Below are positions 54,478 to 62,969 of a stretch of DNA of 64,000 nt, in pieces. Location: NCBI RefSeq assembly GCF_009835145.1, contig NZ_APKE01000033.1, positions 81,008 through 145,007 on the forward strand, read 5' to 3'. A program made the position numbers and the translations under genes. How positions within the stretch are numbered: position 1 is the stretch's first letter; every line of letters begins with the position of its first letter. The notes under the pieces are model-generated. The model did not search any database and was not told where the DNA came from. It was given only the letters and a program-made list of their open reading frames with translations. Origin of the DNA: Profundibacterium mesophilum KAUST100406-0324. GTDB lineage: Bacteria > Pseudomonadota > Alphaproteobacteria > Rhodobacterales > Rhodobacteraceae.

Positions 54478-54495
54478 CACGGGTTTTCGCCCGTG
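54478..54495 (+). terminator. Possible terminator after sufS
   Basis: CACGGG-TTTTCG-CCCGTG, a perfect 6-bp hairpin one base after the sufS stop, without a T run. It may end the suf operon or act as an mRNA 3' stabiliser. Confidence 0.4.
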
Positions 54496-54559
54496 GCGGG
54501 GTGGGAGCGCCAGCTTTCTCGTTGCAGCGCTCCGCCCGCCCGGGTATAGACCGGCCAAC

Positions 54560-54636
<77 letters not shown>

Positions 54637-54700
54637 AATCCTCATATTGTTACTCTTCATGCGACGGCCCGCCGGGCGGCGTCCGTGCGATGGCGTGTGG

Positions 54701-55186
54701 TCAGGCGCTTTCCGGGCCCTTGGGCAGGTCCCCGATGTCGAGGAGCGGCGCCAGATCCGTCGCCGGCGCGTCCAGCATCGTGGCCACCCGCTCGAGCACC
54801 GCGACGATCATTGCCTGTTCCCAATCCTCGAGCGCTTCGAACTGGGCGACATATTTCTGTTGTAGCGGGTCCGGCGCATCTGCGACGGCGGCGCGGCCGG
54901 CATCGGTAATTGTCACGTTGGTCTGGCGGCGGTCGATCTCGGACGGCTGCCGGATGACCATGCCCTTCGCCTTCAGCCTGTCGATGAGGGCGGTGATCGT
55001 CGCCTGCGAGACGCGCATCCGCGTCGAGATCGTCTTCGGCGTCGCGTGGCCGGCCTCGGCGACGATCTGCAGGACCCTGACCTGGACCGCCGTCAACCCG
55101 GCCTGCCGCGCAAGCTCGCGCCCATACATTTCCGTGGAGCGCAGGATCCGACGGATGGCGATCAGGCTGGTATCGGTTCGGTCCAT
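54701..55186 (-). CDS. ectR: MarR-family regulator of ectoine genes, EctR type
   Basis: A 161-aa winged-helix repressor. The helix-turn-helix region GHATPKTISTRMRVSQATITALIDRLKAKGMVIRQ and the wing DRRQTNVTITDAGRAAV are clear MarR features. It is divergent from ectABC-ask, the usual place of EctR, and an EctR1-like palindrome overlaps the ectA promoter. Frame is open upstream of the ATG at 55186, but the conserved part begins at MDRTDTSLIAIRRIL. Repression by salt-dependent release is inferred from methylotroph EctR1. Confidence 0.85.
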   Translation of the reverse strand: MDRTDTSLIAIRRILRSTEMYGRELARQAGLTAVQVRVLQIVAEAGHATPKTISTRMRVSQATITALIDRLKAKGMVIRQPSEIDRRQTNVTITDAGRAAVADAPDPLQQKYVAQFEALEDWEQAMIVAVLERVATMLDAPATDLAPLLDIGDLPKGPESA

Positions 55187-55365
55187 GGGGCGTTCTCCGG
55201 GAGGATATGCTTCGTCGTTCACTCCGCCATGCGGCCGGGTCAAGCGAAACCCGCCGCACCAGTCCGGCGAGTTCGCAAGCCAAGGGGGCAGGGGTGTTTC
55301 GCCATACAAAGCAATCGCTTCCCCGGTCAAGACGCTTTCAAGCATGCAAAGTGAAAATATAAGGG

Positions 55366-55394
55366 TTGATTGCTGACAGATAGTCAACTATTTA
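55366..55394 (+). promoter_or_regulatory. ectA promoter with EctR-type operator
   Basis: TTGATT (55366-55371) and TATTTA (55389-55394) are 17 bases apart, a good sigma70-like spacing, about 35 bases before ectA. The palindrome CAGATAGT-CA-ACTATTTA (55377-55394) covers the spacer and -10. Its TAGT-N2-ACTA core and right half match the reported EctR1 site TATTTAGT-GT-ACTATATA (right half 7 of 8). Binding would block RNA polymerase. A second inverted repeat TTAGC-CTT-GCTAA follows at 55392-55404. Confidence 0.65.
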
Positions 55395-55428
55395 GCCTTG
55401 CTAAGCAAAGCAAAAAGGGCAGAGACAG

Positions 55429-55956
55429 ATGAGCGAAGCAACAAATATCCGTGCACCGAAGATCACCCTGCGCCAACCCAACGGCGAGGATGGATCCGAT
55501 GTGTGGGAATTGATTCGCAAATGTCGCCCGCTCGACGAGAACTCGATGTACTGCAACCTGATCCAGTGCGACCATTTCGGCGAGACCTGCGTTCTGGCCG
55601 AGATCGACGGCCGGATCGGTGGTTGGATTTCCGCCTACCTGCTGCCCGGCGACGACGAGACGCTCTTTGTCTGGCAGGTTGCCGTCGACGAGATCGCCCG
55701 TGGGCAGGGGCTGGGGCGCAAGATGCTCCTGTCGCTGCTGGAGCGTGACGTCTGCGCCAATGTGCAACGCATTCAGACTACGATCACCAAGGATAACGAG
55801 GCATCTTGGGCGCTGTTCGGCAGTTTCGCCGACCGCACCGATGCCGATCTTGAAAGCGAAGCGCATTTCAAGCGCGACGTTCATTTCGACGGGGCCCACG
55901 CGACCGAACACATGGTCACGATTACCCTCCCGGAGGTGATGAGCGCGGCCGCCTGA
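55429..55956 (+). CDS. ectA: L-2,4-diaminobutyrate acetyltransferase
   Basis: Second step of ectoine synthesis: acetylates L-2,4-diaminobutyrate with acetyl-CoA. The 175-aa GNAT protein has the typical N-terminus ITLRQPNGEDGSDVWELI, the segment LDENSMYCNLIQCDHF and the acetyl-CoA loop ARGQGLGRKML near 100. Full length. First of ectABC-ask, downstream of the candidate EctR-controlled promoter. Confidence 0.97.
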   Translation: MSEATNIRAPKITLRQPNGEDGSDVWELIRKCRPLDENSMYCNLIQCDHFGETCVLAEIDGRIGGWISAYLLPGDDETLFVWQVAVDEIARGQGLGRKMLLSLLERDVCANVQRIQTTITKDNEASWALFGSFADRTDADLESEAHFKRDVHFDGAHATEHMVTITLPEVMSAAA

Positions 55957-56001
55957 GCCGCAATCTCCCTTCTCAACAGATCTAGAAATCGAGGTACTGT
56001 C

Positions 56002-57300
56002 ATGTCGACTGCCAAGTCAGCCGAACCGAAAATCTTTGCCCGCCGCGAATCCGAGGCCCGCAGCTATTGCCGCGCCTTCGACACGGTCTTCACCAAGGCG
56101 TGCAATGCCACGATGATCGACGCCGAAGGGCGCGAGTATACCGATTTTCTCGCCGGATGCTCCTCGCTCAACTACGGCCATAACGATCCCGACATGAAGA
56201 CCGCGCTGATCGAGCATATCGCCGGGGACGGCATCGCGCATGGGCTCGACATGTTCACCGACACCAAGCAGGCCTTCCTCGAAACTTTCGAGAGCCTGAT
56301 CCTCGAGCCGCGCGGCCTGCCGCACAAGCTGATGATGACCGGACCGACGGGCACCAATGCCGTTGAGGCGGCGCTGAAACTGGCGCGCAAGGTGACGGGG
56401 CGCACCGAGGTCGTGGCCTTCACCAACGGCTTTCACGGAATGACGCTCGGCGCGCTGGCCGCGACGGGCAACCAGGGCAAGCGCGGCGGCGCAGGCGGTA
56501 TCATCCTGCCGGGCGTGACGCGGATGCCCTACGAGGATGCGCTCGGCGAGGGCGCCGATCCGCTCGATTTTCTCGAGACGATGCTCGACAATCCGTCCAG
56601 CGGCATCGAGGCCCCGGCGGCTTTCCTGATCGAGCTGATCCAGGGAGAGGGCGGCCTGACCGCGGCCAGCCCCGCATTCGTGCGCCGTCTGGCATCCATC
56701 GCGAAAGCGCATGGATCGCTGCTGATCGTCGACGACATCCAGGCCGGCATCGGTCGCTGCGGCAGCTTCTTCAGCTTCGAGGAGATGGGTGTCGAGCCCG
56801 ACATGGTGACGCTTGCCAAATCCTTCTCGGGCTTCGGCCTGCCTTTTGCCGGGCTGCTGCTGCGCCCCGAGCATGACATCTGGAAGCCGGCCGAGCATAA
56901 CGGCACCTTCCGCGGCAACACCCATGCCTTCGTTACCGCGCGGATCGCGCTCGAGAAATTCTGGGCCGACGGGCAGTTCCAAGCGGAGATCGCGGAGAAA
57001 TCCGCCCTGCTGACCGAGCGGCTCGGGCGGATCGCCGGAATGATCCCCGGGGCGAAGCTCAAGGGGCGCGGCATGATGCAGGGCGTCGATGTCGGTGGCG
57101 GAGAGCTGGCCGGTGCGATCTGCGCCGAATGCTTTGCCAACGGGCTCATCATCGAGACCTCCGGCGCGCATGACGAGGTAGTCAAGGTGCTTGCGCCGCT
57201 GACCATTCCGCGCGCGCAGTTCGAGGCCGGTCTCGACACGCTCGAAGCGGCGGCACGCCACTGCGCCCCCACCAACAACACGTCCATTGCTGCGGAGTAA
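56002..57300 (+). CDS. ectB: L-2,4-diaminobutyrate transaminase
   Basis: First step of ectoine synthesis: transaminates aspartate semialdehyde with glutamate. The 432-aa class III aminotransferase has [17 protein letters not shown] near 113, the [14 protein letters not shown] segment, the cofactor Asp in [13 protein letters not shown] and the PLP Lys273 in [11 protein letters not shown]. Full length. It follows ectA by 45 bases and precedes ectC by 5. Confidence 0.97.
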   Translation: MSTAKSAEPKIFARRESEARSYCRAFDTVFTKACNATMIDAEGREYTDFLAGCSSLNYGHNDPDMKTALIEHIAGDGIAHGLDMFTDTKQAFLETFESLILEPRGLPHKLMMTGPTGTNAVEAALKLARKVTGRTEVVAFTNGFHGMTLGALAATGNQGKRGGAGGIILPGVTRMPYEDALGEGADPLDFLETMLDNPSSGIEAPAAFLIELIQGEGGLTAASPAFVRRLASIAKAHGSLLIVDDIQAGIGRCGSFFSFEEMGVEPDMVTLAKSFSGFGLPFAGLLLRPEHDIWKPAEHNGTFRGNTHAFVTARIALEKFWADGQFQAEIAEKSALLTERLGRIAGMIPGAKLKGRGMMQGVDVGGGELAGAICAECFANGLIIETSGAHDEVVKVLAPLTIPRAQFEAGLDTLEAAARHCAPTNNTSIAAE

Positions 57301-57305
57301 CAGAT

Positions 57306-57692
57306 ATGATTGTACGCGATTTCAACGAACTGAAGGGCACCGACAAGTCGGTTTCCGACGCGCAGTGGACCTCCGTGCGGATGCTTCTGGCCGATGACGG
57401 GATGGGGTTCTCCTTCCACATCACCACGCTGCAGGCCGGCTCCGAGCATACGTTCCATTACAAGAACCATTTCGAGAGCGTCTATTGCATGTCCGGCCGC
57501 GGTTCGATCACCGACCTGGCCACCGGCAAGACGCATGAGATCAAGCCCGGTGTGATGTATGCGCTCAACGAGCACGACCATCATACCCTCCGGGCCGACG
57601 AGGAGCTGGTCATGGCATGTTGCTTCAACCCGCCCGTAACCGGGACCGAGGTGCACCGTGCCGATGGCAGCTACGCGGCTGCCGATGCTTGA
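57306..57692 (+). CDS. ectC: Ectoine synthase
   Basis: Cupin-fold enzyme that closes N-gamma-acetyldiaminobutyrate to ectoine. The 128-aa protein starts [21 protein letters not shown] and has the metal/substrate segments [29 protein letters not shown] (near 40) and [14 protein letters not shown] near 84. Full length. No ectD (hydroxylase) is present beside it, so only ectoine, not hydroxyectoine, can be inferred from this window. Confidence 0.97.
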   Translation: MIVRDFNELKGTDKSVSDAQWTSVRMLLADDGMGFSFHITTLQAGSEHTFHYKNHFESVYCMSGRGSITDLATGKTHEIKPGVMYALNEHDHHTLRADEELVMACCFNPPVTGTEVHRADGSYAAADA

Positions 57693-57723
57693 ACCCGTCA
57701 CCGTCCAGTTCAGGGGAGAGGGC

Positions 57724-59157
57724 ATGAGCGACCACTCCAAGCTGACCGTCGAGAAGATCGGCGGCACCTCGATGTCGCGGATCCGCGACCTGGTCGACAC
57801 GCTGTTCCTTGGCGGAGAGCGTGCGGCCGATCCCTATCACCGGCTCTTCGTGGTCTCCGCTTTCGGGGGGATCACGGATCTGCTGCTCGAGCACAAGAAA
57901 TCCGGCAAGCCCGGTGTCTACGCACTCTTTGCCAGCGCGGAGAGCGATCATGCCTGGTCAGACGCGCTCAGCCGGGTGAGCGAGGCGATGTGTGTGGCCC
58001 ATGCCGAGGTGCTCGAGAGTGCCGCCAATCGCCAGCTTGCCGACGGCTTCGTGCGCGAGCGGATCGAGGGCGCGCGCAATTGCCTGATCGACCTGCAGCG
58101 GATCTGCTCCTACGGGCATTTCAGGCTGTCGCAGCACATGGCGATCATCCGCGAGCTGCTCTCCGGCTTGGGCGAGGCGCATTCGGCCTATGTGACCGCC
58201 TTGCTGCTCAGCCAGCATGGCATCAACAGCCGCTTCATCGACCTGTCGGGCTGGCGGGACGATCGCGAATGCTCCTTGCGCGAACGCATCGTGGATGGCC
58301 TTGCCGGGATCGACTTCTCGGCGGAAATGCCGATCGTCACCGGCTATGCGCAATGCGTCGAGGGCTTGATGCGTGAGTTCGACCGCGGATATTCCGAGGT
58401 CACCTTCAGCCAGATCGCGGCGATCATGGGCGCGCGGGAGGCGGTGATCCACAAGGAGTTCCACCTCTCCTCGGCCGACCCCAAGCTGGTGGGCGCCGAG
58501 AATGTGCGCAAGCTCGGCCATACCAATTACGACGTGGCCGATCAGCTTTCCAACATGGGCATGGAGGCGATCCATCCCAAGGCGGCGAAGGCGCTGCGCC
58601 AGGCGGATGTGCCGCTGCGCGTCACCAACGCCTTCGAGCCGGACGATCCCGGCACGCTGATCGACGACAAGCCGGCCGCCTCACCCGGCGCCGAGATCGT
58701 CACCGGCCTCGATGTCTACGCTTTGGAGCTCTTCGAGCAGGACATGGTCGGGGTAAAGGGCTATGACAGCGCCATTCTCGACATGCTGGCCCGTCACAGG
58801 GTGCGCATCGTCTCCAAGACGTCGAACGCCAATACGATCGTCCATTACGTCGATGCCCCCCTGAAGGCGATCCGGCGGGTGGAGCGCGATCTGCGCGAGA
58901 CCTACCCGCAGGCTGAGCTGTCGGTGCGCGCAATGTCGATCGCCTCGGTGATCGGGCGCGACCTGTCGGGGCTGCGCGTGCTCTCCAGCGGCCTCGCGGC
59001 GCTCGAGGATGCCGGGTTGAACCCGATCGCCGGCCAGCAGACGACCCGCAGCGTCGATGTGCAGTTCATGGTGCCGCGCGATGCGCTCGACGCGGCGATC
59101 GGACTGCTGCACGACCGCTGCATCGGGCGCGCGGGTGGCGTCCAGGCCGCCGCCTGA
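57724..59157 (+). CDS. ask: Aspartate kinase, ectoine-type (Ask_Ect)
   Basis: Phosphorylates aspartate, supplying aspartate semialdehyde for ectoine. The 477-aa enzyme has the kinase start VEKIGGTSMSRIRD and C-terminal ACT domains; the Ask_Ect class is dedicated to ectoine and is usually less feedback-sensitive. The ATG at 57724 has GGGGAGA upstream; an in-frame longer start at 57658 overlaps ectC and is less likely. Its place directly after ectC is the key evidence for the class. Confidence 0.93.
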   Translation: MSDHSKLTVEKIGGTSMSRIRDLVDTLFLGGERAADPYHRLFVVSAFGGITDLLLEHKKSGKPGVYALFASAESDHAWSDALSRVSEAMCVAHAEVLESAANRQLADGFVRERIEGARNCLIDLQRICSYGHFRLSQHMAIIRELLSGLGEAHSAYVTALLLSQHGINSRFIDLSGWRDDRECSLRERIVDGLAGIDFSAEMPIVTGYAQCVEGLMREFDRGYSEVTFSQIAAIMGAREAVIHKEFHLSSADPKLVGAENVRKLGHTNYDVADQLSNMGMEAIHPKAAKALRQADVPLRVTNAFEPDDPGTLIDDKPAASPGAEIVTGLDVYALELFEQDMVGVKGYDSAILDMLARHRVRIVSKTSNANTIVHYVDAPLKAIRRVERDLRETYPQAELSVRAMSIASVIGRDLSGLRVLSSGLAALEDAGLNPIAGQQTTRSVDVQFMVPRDALDAAIGLLHDRCIGRAGGVQAAA

Positions 59158-59179
59158 GATGACCTGAGCCGCGCCGGCA

Positions 59180-59230
59180 GGGCGCAGACGCGATACATGA
59201 CGGGGCGCGGGACCAGAGGGGTCTGCGCCC
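59180..59230 (+). other. Inverted repeat after the ectoine operon
   Basis: GGGCGCAGAC (59180-59189) and GTCTGCGCCC (59221-59230) are a perfect 10-bp inverted repeat with a 31-base loop, 22 bases after ask. The loop is long and no T run follows directly, so it may be a weak terminator or mRNA-stabilising structure. Confidence 0.4.
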
Positions 59231-59450
59231 CGTTGCCTGTCGGGGGCTAATGCCAAGTCCTGCGGGTTTGGCGAGCGGCTCCAATCACTTCGAGCGGGCC
59301 AATTCGGCAGGCGCGGCGCCATTGATCGCGTAGGCGGAACATTCCACGCGAATGCCATATCTCCGCCTTCGGATCGCGCCGATCCGTCATCCTTTGAGCA
59401 TATCCCACCGTCAGTGTCCGGACATCCGGCAGCACCGATAAGGAGGCTCG

Positions 59451-59741
59451 ATGACCGATTACTCTCAGCACGACCCAGTTCCGAATCGGCTGGGCGCGAT
59501 CGCTCCCTTCGCCTGGGGTGCGGGCTCGCCGCACGGTTATTCCGATGCGCCCGCGGACGGCATGGTGCGGCGCCGCCTGAGCGCGCTGACATCGCGTGGC
59601 GGGGCAATGTTCAGAGCGCTGCGGCAGGCCTGCACACAGGATCTGGGATATCGCGACGCCGCCGAGGGGCTTTCGGCGATGACGCAGATCCCGCTCGACG
59701 GCGAGATGGCGCCGCGCGGGCCGCGATCGCGGCAAGACTGA
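59451..59741 (+). CDS. Small hypothetical protein
   Basis: A 96-aa protein starting MTDYSQHDPVPNRLGAIAPF. The ATG at 59451 has AAGGAGG five bases upstream, a very good ribosome binding site, which supports a real gene. It is basic in the middle (MVRRRLSAL), with no helix or domain that I recognise. It is convergent with the DMT transporter gene downstream. Only 27 bases separate the two stop codons. Confidence 0.5.
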   Translation: MTDYSQHDPVPNRLGAIAPFAWGAGSPHGYSDAPADGMVRRRLSALTSRGGAMFRALRQACTQDLGYRDAAEGLSAMTQIPLDGEMAPRGPRSRQD

Positions 59742-59768
59742 CCTCGGGGAGAACGGCGGTTCCGCGCC

Positions 59769-60740
59769 TTATCTCACGCTTCCATGCGCCGCGCGGCCGC
59801 GTCCCAGCCGGCCGGGCAGGGATCGCAGCGCGGCCTTGAGCTTGGCGCGGCCCAGATGTGCGATCGCAAGGCCGAGCGCGATCAGGACGAAGCCCGCCAG
59901 AATGCGCAGCGTGACCTGCTCGCCCAGGACCATCGCCCCCAGGATGATCGCGAAAACGGGGGTAATGTAGTTGGTCAGGCCCATGAAGGTCGGGCCGGCG
60001 GAGCGGATCACCAGGATGCCCAGCATGTTCGAGCCGGCGGTCGAGATCACGGCCAGCGCCATGACCGCGCCGAGGGCCGAAGCGGGCGGCATGTCCGGGC
60101 TGCCTTGCGTGATGAGAGCAGCGGGAACGATGATGCTCGCCCCAGTCAGCAGCATGACCGTCACGAGGCCGACGGGATTCACCTGTGGAAGGCGGCGCAC
60201 GATGATCGAGCTCGTCGCGTAGCATGACGCGGCCGCGAAACAGGCAAGCTGTCCCAGAAGCTCGAGCCCGCTTCCCGCCGCCGAGAGGGTGCCGGGCCCG
60301 ATCAACACTAGGACGCCGGCGAATCCCGCGATCAATCCCCAGCTCTTGCGCTGGGTCAGTTGCTCGCCGCGCACGGTGAAATGTGCGAGGGGCGCGACCA
60401 TGAGCGCGCTCGATGCCATCGCCACCGCGGCGAAGCCAGAGGTGACATGCTGCTGTCCCCAGCTGATGAGGGAGAAGGGGATCACGGTGCTCAGCAGGCT
60501 GATCGCAAGCAGGTGGATCAGGGTCATGCGCCGCGGGGATTGCGCAAAAAGGCGGAACCCCTGCAGGGCCCAGATCGCGGCCATGACGAGGCCACCGAAG
60601 AGGATGCGCAGCCCTGCAAGCCAGAGCGGCGCAAGCCCGGTGAGGGCGATCTCCACCGCCATGAAGGTCCCGCCGCCGATCAGGCCCAGAGCGAGCAGAC
60701 AGAACCAATCGCGCCGCTGCGCCTGTAAACCTGCAACCAT
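59769..60740 (-). CDS. DMT-family EamA exporter
   Basis: Integral membrane protein of 323 aa with about ten helices in two EamA repeats, each of about 130 residues. First repeat marks are GGGTFMAVEIALTGLAPLWLAGLRI and SFSLISWGQQHVTSGFAAVAMASSALMVAP; the second contains ATSSIIVRRLPQ and ITPVFAIILGAMVLGEQVT. Such transporters export metabolites such as amino acids; the substrate is unknown. The ATG at 60740 has AGGAGA upstream. It is divergent from the secreted Mo-fold protein gene. Confidence 0.9.
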   Translation of the reverse strand: MVAGLQAQRRDWFCLLALGLIGGGTFMAVEIALTGLAPLWLAGLRILFGGLVMAAIWALQGFRLFAQSPRRMTLIHLLAISLLSTVIPFSLISWGQQHVTSGFAAVAMASSALMVAPLAHFTVRGEQLTQRKSWGLIAGFAGVLVLIGPGTLSAAGSGLELLGQLACFAAASCYATSSIIVRRLPQVNPVGLVTVMLLTGASIIVPAALITQGSPDMPPASALGAVMALAVISTAGSNMLGILVIRSAGPTFMGLTNYITPVFAIILGAMVLGEQVTLRILAGFVLIALGLAIAHLGRAKLKAALRSLPGRLGRGRAAHGSVR

Positions 60741-61056
60741 TGCCCGCTCTCCTGCCACTCGCAATCCGGCCCCCGCACCCCGAGACTGCGGTTGCCATTT
60801 ACCGGCACCGGATCGAAGGGAGCGCGGTGACACACGAGACGTGCGAGGGCCATGCGCCGGCTCCGGGATCGATCCGATGTATACTTGCCTCTTTAACCCG
60901 TAATTAATCGGTTTGCGCCACTTTTATGCCGGAAATCGGGTCCGATTGGGTTTATGGTGCAAGCAAGTCGCTGGCGCGTTCTACGGCACGGCTTTGTCAC
61001 GATCATGCCCTTCTGGGCAAGCACGCCATACTGGACCGAACATGGGAGAAGTTCCG
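60741..61056. promoter_or_regulatory. Divergent promoter region with AATCGG repeats
   Basis: The 316-base gap between the DMT exporter and the secreted Mo-fold gene contains no coding feature. It holds an AT-rich patch (about 60880-60910), AATCGG at 60906-60911 and a perfect palindrome AATCGG-GT-CCGATT at 60934-60947, with the two AATCGG copies starting 28 bases apart. These could bind a regulator of the downstream kinase pair. Confidence 0.4.
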
Positions 61057-61527
61057 ATGAAACGTTTCCTCGCGATTGCAGCAATGACTTGTAGCCTGGG
61101 GGCGCCGATCGGCGCTGCGGCGCAGACGGTCCTGAGTGTTGTGGACGGTGAAGAGGTCATCGCCGAGTTCGACCGTGACGCCCTCTCGCAGCTCGAGACG
61201 ATCGAAGTTGTCACGGATAACGACTACGTCTCCGAAGTTACCCGTTTTACCGGTCCCCTGCTGCGCGACATGTTCACCGATCCGCCGCTCGATCGCGACG
61301 ACGAGCTGCATCTGACGGCGCTGAACGACTATACCGTGGTCATCCCCGCATCCGACGCGATTGACTACGATGTGATTCTCGCGACCCATATCGACGGCAA
61401 GCCGATGTCCGTTCGCTCGAAGGGTCCGATCTGGGTCATCTATCCGATGAGTGATCACTCCGAACTGTCCGAGGCCTCCTATAACGACCGGCTGATCTGG
61501 CAGCTCGCGAAGGTGACGCGCAAGTGA
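61057..61527 (+). CDS. Secreted molybdopterin-fold protein without cysteine ligand
   Basis: A 156-aa exported protein: signal peptide residues 1-24 (ending IGAAAQ), then a domain resembling the oxidoreductase molybdopterin-binding fold (segments FTGPLLRDMF, LTALNDYTVVIPASD, MSVRSKGPIWVIYP and YNDRLIWQL). The mature part contains no cysteine, so it cannot hold Mo by the sulfite-oxidase-type Cys ligand and is likely non-catalytic. Its stop overlaps the GTG start of the downstream histidine kinase. Such pairs suggest a periplasmic partner of the sensor; its signal is unknown. ATG 61057 is fixed by the signal peptide. Confidence 0.75.
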   Translation: MKRFLAIAAMTCSLGAPIGAAAQTVLSVVDGEEVIAEFDRDALSQLETIEVVTDNDYVSEVTRFTGPLLRDMFTDPPLDRDDELHLTALNDYTVVIPASDAIDYDVILATHIDGKPMSVRSKGPIWVIYPMSDHSELSEASYNDRLIWQLAKVTRK

Positions 61528-62915
61528 TACGACTGGCATTCCGCTTCCGTTGGGTGGGGGCGGCCTTGGTGCTCTTCGTTCTGACGATCACCGCGCTCAG
61601 CCTGTCGACACTCCAATCGCGTCTGGTGGACATACGCACCGGCGAGCGGAGCAAATCGTCCTGGATCGTCGGGCAGCTCGAATTCGAATTCCTGCGCTTC
61701 GAGAATGCTCTCGCCGCGTATATCGCGGGCGATGCCGATCCCGATGAGGTCAAGCTGCGCTTCGATATTCTTTGGAGCCGGCTGAACATCCTGTCTGCCG
61801 GCACGGTCGCGGATCGGATGGCAGCGATGCAGGTGGATCGCGCGCCGCTCGAGGCGGTGGGTGAGTTGCTGCGCGAGCAGGAGGCGCGTGTCATGGCGCT
61901 CGAAGGACCGGCGGACGAAGAGGCGCGGGACATCCTGCGCGCCTTCTCGGTGCTCGAAGGGGCCCTGCACACGCTCTCCCTCGCCACCGTGGAGGCCTCG
62001 TCGGAGGAGGCGGTGCGCACCAGGGCCAACCTGCTGCGAATATCGAACATCACGCTGGTGCTGAGCGCCTGCGCGGTCGGGGCGCTCGTGCTTCTTGCCG
62101 GCATTTTCTTCATGGACGCGCGTCAGCAGCGGCAGATGTATAACGAGAATGTCGAGCTGTTGGTGAAGTCCCGCGCCGCGGCGGAGGCGAAGGCGCAATT
62201 CGTCTCGGTGGTCAACCATGAGCTGCGCACGCCCCTCACATCGATCTCCGGCTCGCTGAGCCTTCTGCGCGGCGGGGCGGTCGGCTCGCTCGAGGCACCG
62301 GCGCGCAAGCTGGTCGAGATCGCCTATTCCAACTGCAGCCGGCTGGCCGCGCTGATCAATGATCTGCTCGATCTCGACAAGATCGAGGCGGGACGGGTCA
62401 CGATCGAGCGGCGCAAGTGTGATCTCACCGCGCTGGTTCGCGAGGCCATCCAGGCCAATGCGACCTATGCGGTGAACGAGCAGGTCAGCCTCATCGAAAC
62501 GGACATTGCCGAGGACGTGCATGTCAACGGTGATCCGGGGCGGCTCATGCAGGTGCTCAACAATCTGCTGTCGAACGCTGCAAAGTATTCCGACCATGGC
62601 GGCGAGGTGCACGTCTCGCTGCGGCGGCACGGTGACAAGGCGCGGATCGAGGTTCGTGATTTCGGGCTGGGCATTCCCGAGGAATACCAGACACGCATCT
62701 TCGACAAGTTCCAGCAGGTGGATTCCTCCGATCACCGCGCACGCGGCGGCACTGGCCTGGGTCTTTGCATCGCGAAGGGTATCGTGGAGAGCCATGGCGG
62801 ACGGCTTGGCCTGCAAAGCGAGGTATCGAAGGGCTCGCTTTTCACCGTCGAGCTCGATCTGGAGGATGTGAACGCACCCGAGCAGATCAGGGCGGAGGAC
62901 ACGCGCGCGGCCTGA
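61524..62915 (+). CDS. Membrane sensor histidine kinase
   Basis: A 463-aa kinase. Two helices (about 11-30 and 176-197) enclose a periplasmic domain of about 145 residues with helical character. Then follow a short linker without a PAS domain, the HisKA box with His232 in VVNHELRTP and the ATPase domain: N box VLNNLLSNAAKYS, G1 DFGLGIPEEYQ and G2 GGTGLGLCIAKG. There is no receiver and no response regulator gene adjacent in the window. The GTG start overlaps the Mo-fold gene stop, indicating coupling. Confidence 0.88.
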   Translation: MIRLAFRFRWVGAALVLFVLTITALSLSTLQSRLVDIRTGERSKSSWIVGQLEFEFLRFENALAAYIAGDADPDEVKLRFDILWSRLNILSAGTVADRMAAMQVDRAPLEAVGELLREQEARVMALEGPADEEARDILRAFSVLEGALHTLSLATVEASSEEAVRTRANLLRISNITLVLSACAVGALVLLAGIFFMDARQQRQMYNENVELLVKSRAAAEAKAQFVSVVNHELRTPLTSISGSLSLLRGGAVGSLEAPARKLVEIAYSNCSRLAALINDLLDLDKIEAGRVTIERRKCDLTALVREAIQANATYAVNEQVSLIETDIAEDVHVNGDPGRLMQVLNNLLSNAAKYSDHGGEVHVSLRRHGDKARIEVRDFGLGIPEEYQTRIFDKFQQVDSSDHRARGGTGLGLCIAKGIVESHGGRLGLQSEVSKGSLFTVELDLEDVNAPEQIRAEDTRAA

Positions 62916-62969
62916 CACCATCTCGCCGGACCGCGCCGGGGCAAAGCCTCGGCTGCGGCCGTTTCGCGA

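Noticed and set aside
54637..54700. Further tRNA genes or a recombination attachment site after tRNA-Arg.
   Set aside because: No second tRNA fold, integrase gene or duplicated tRNA 3' end was seen in the window.
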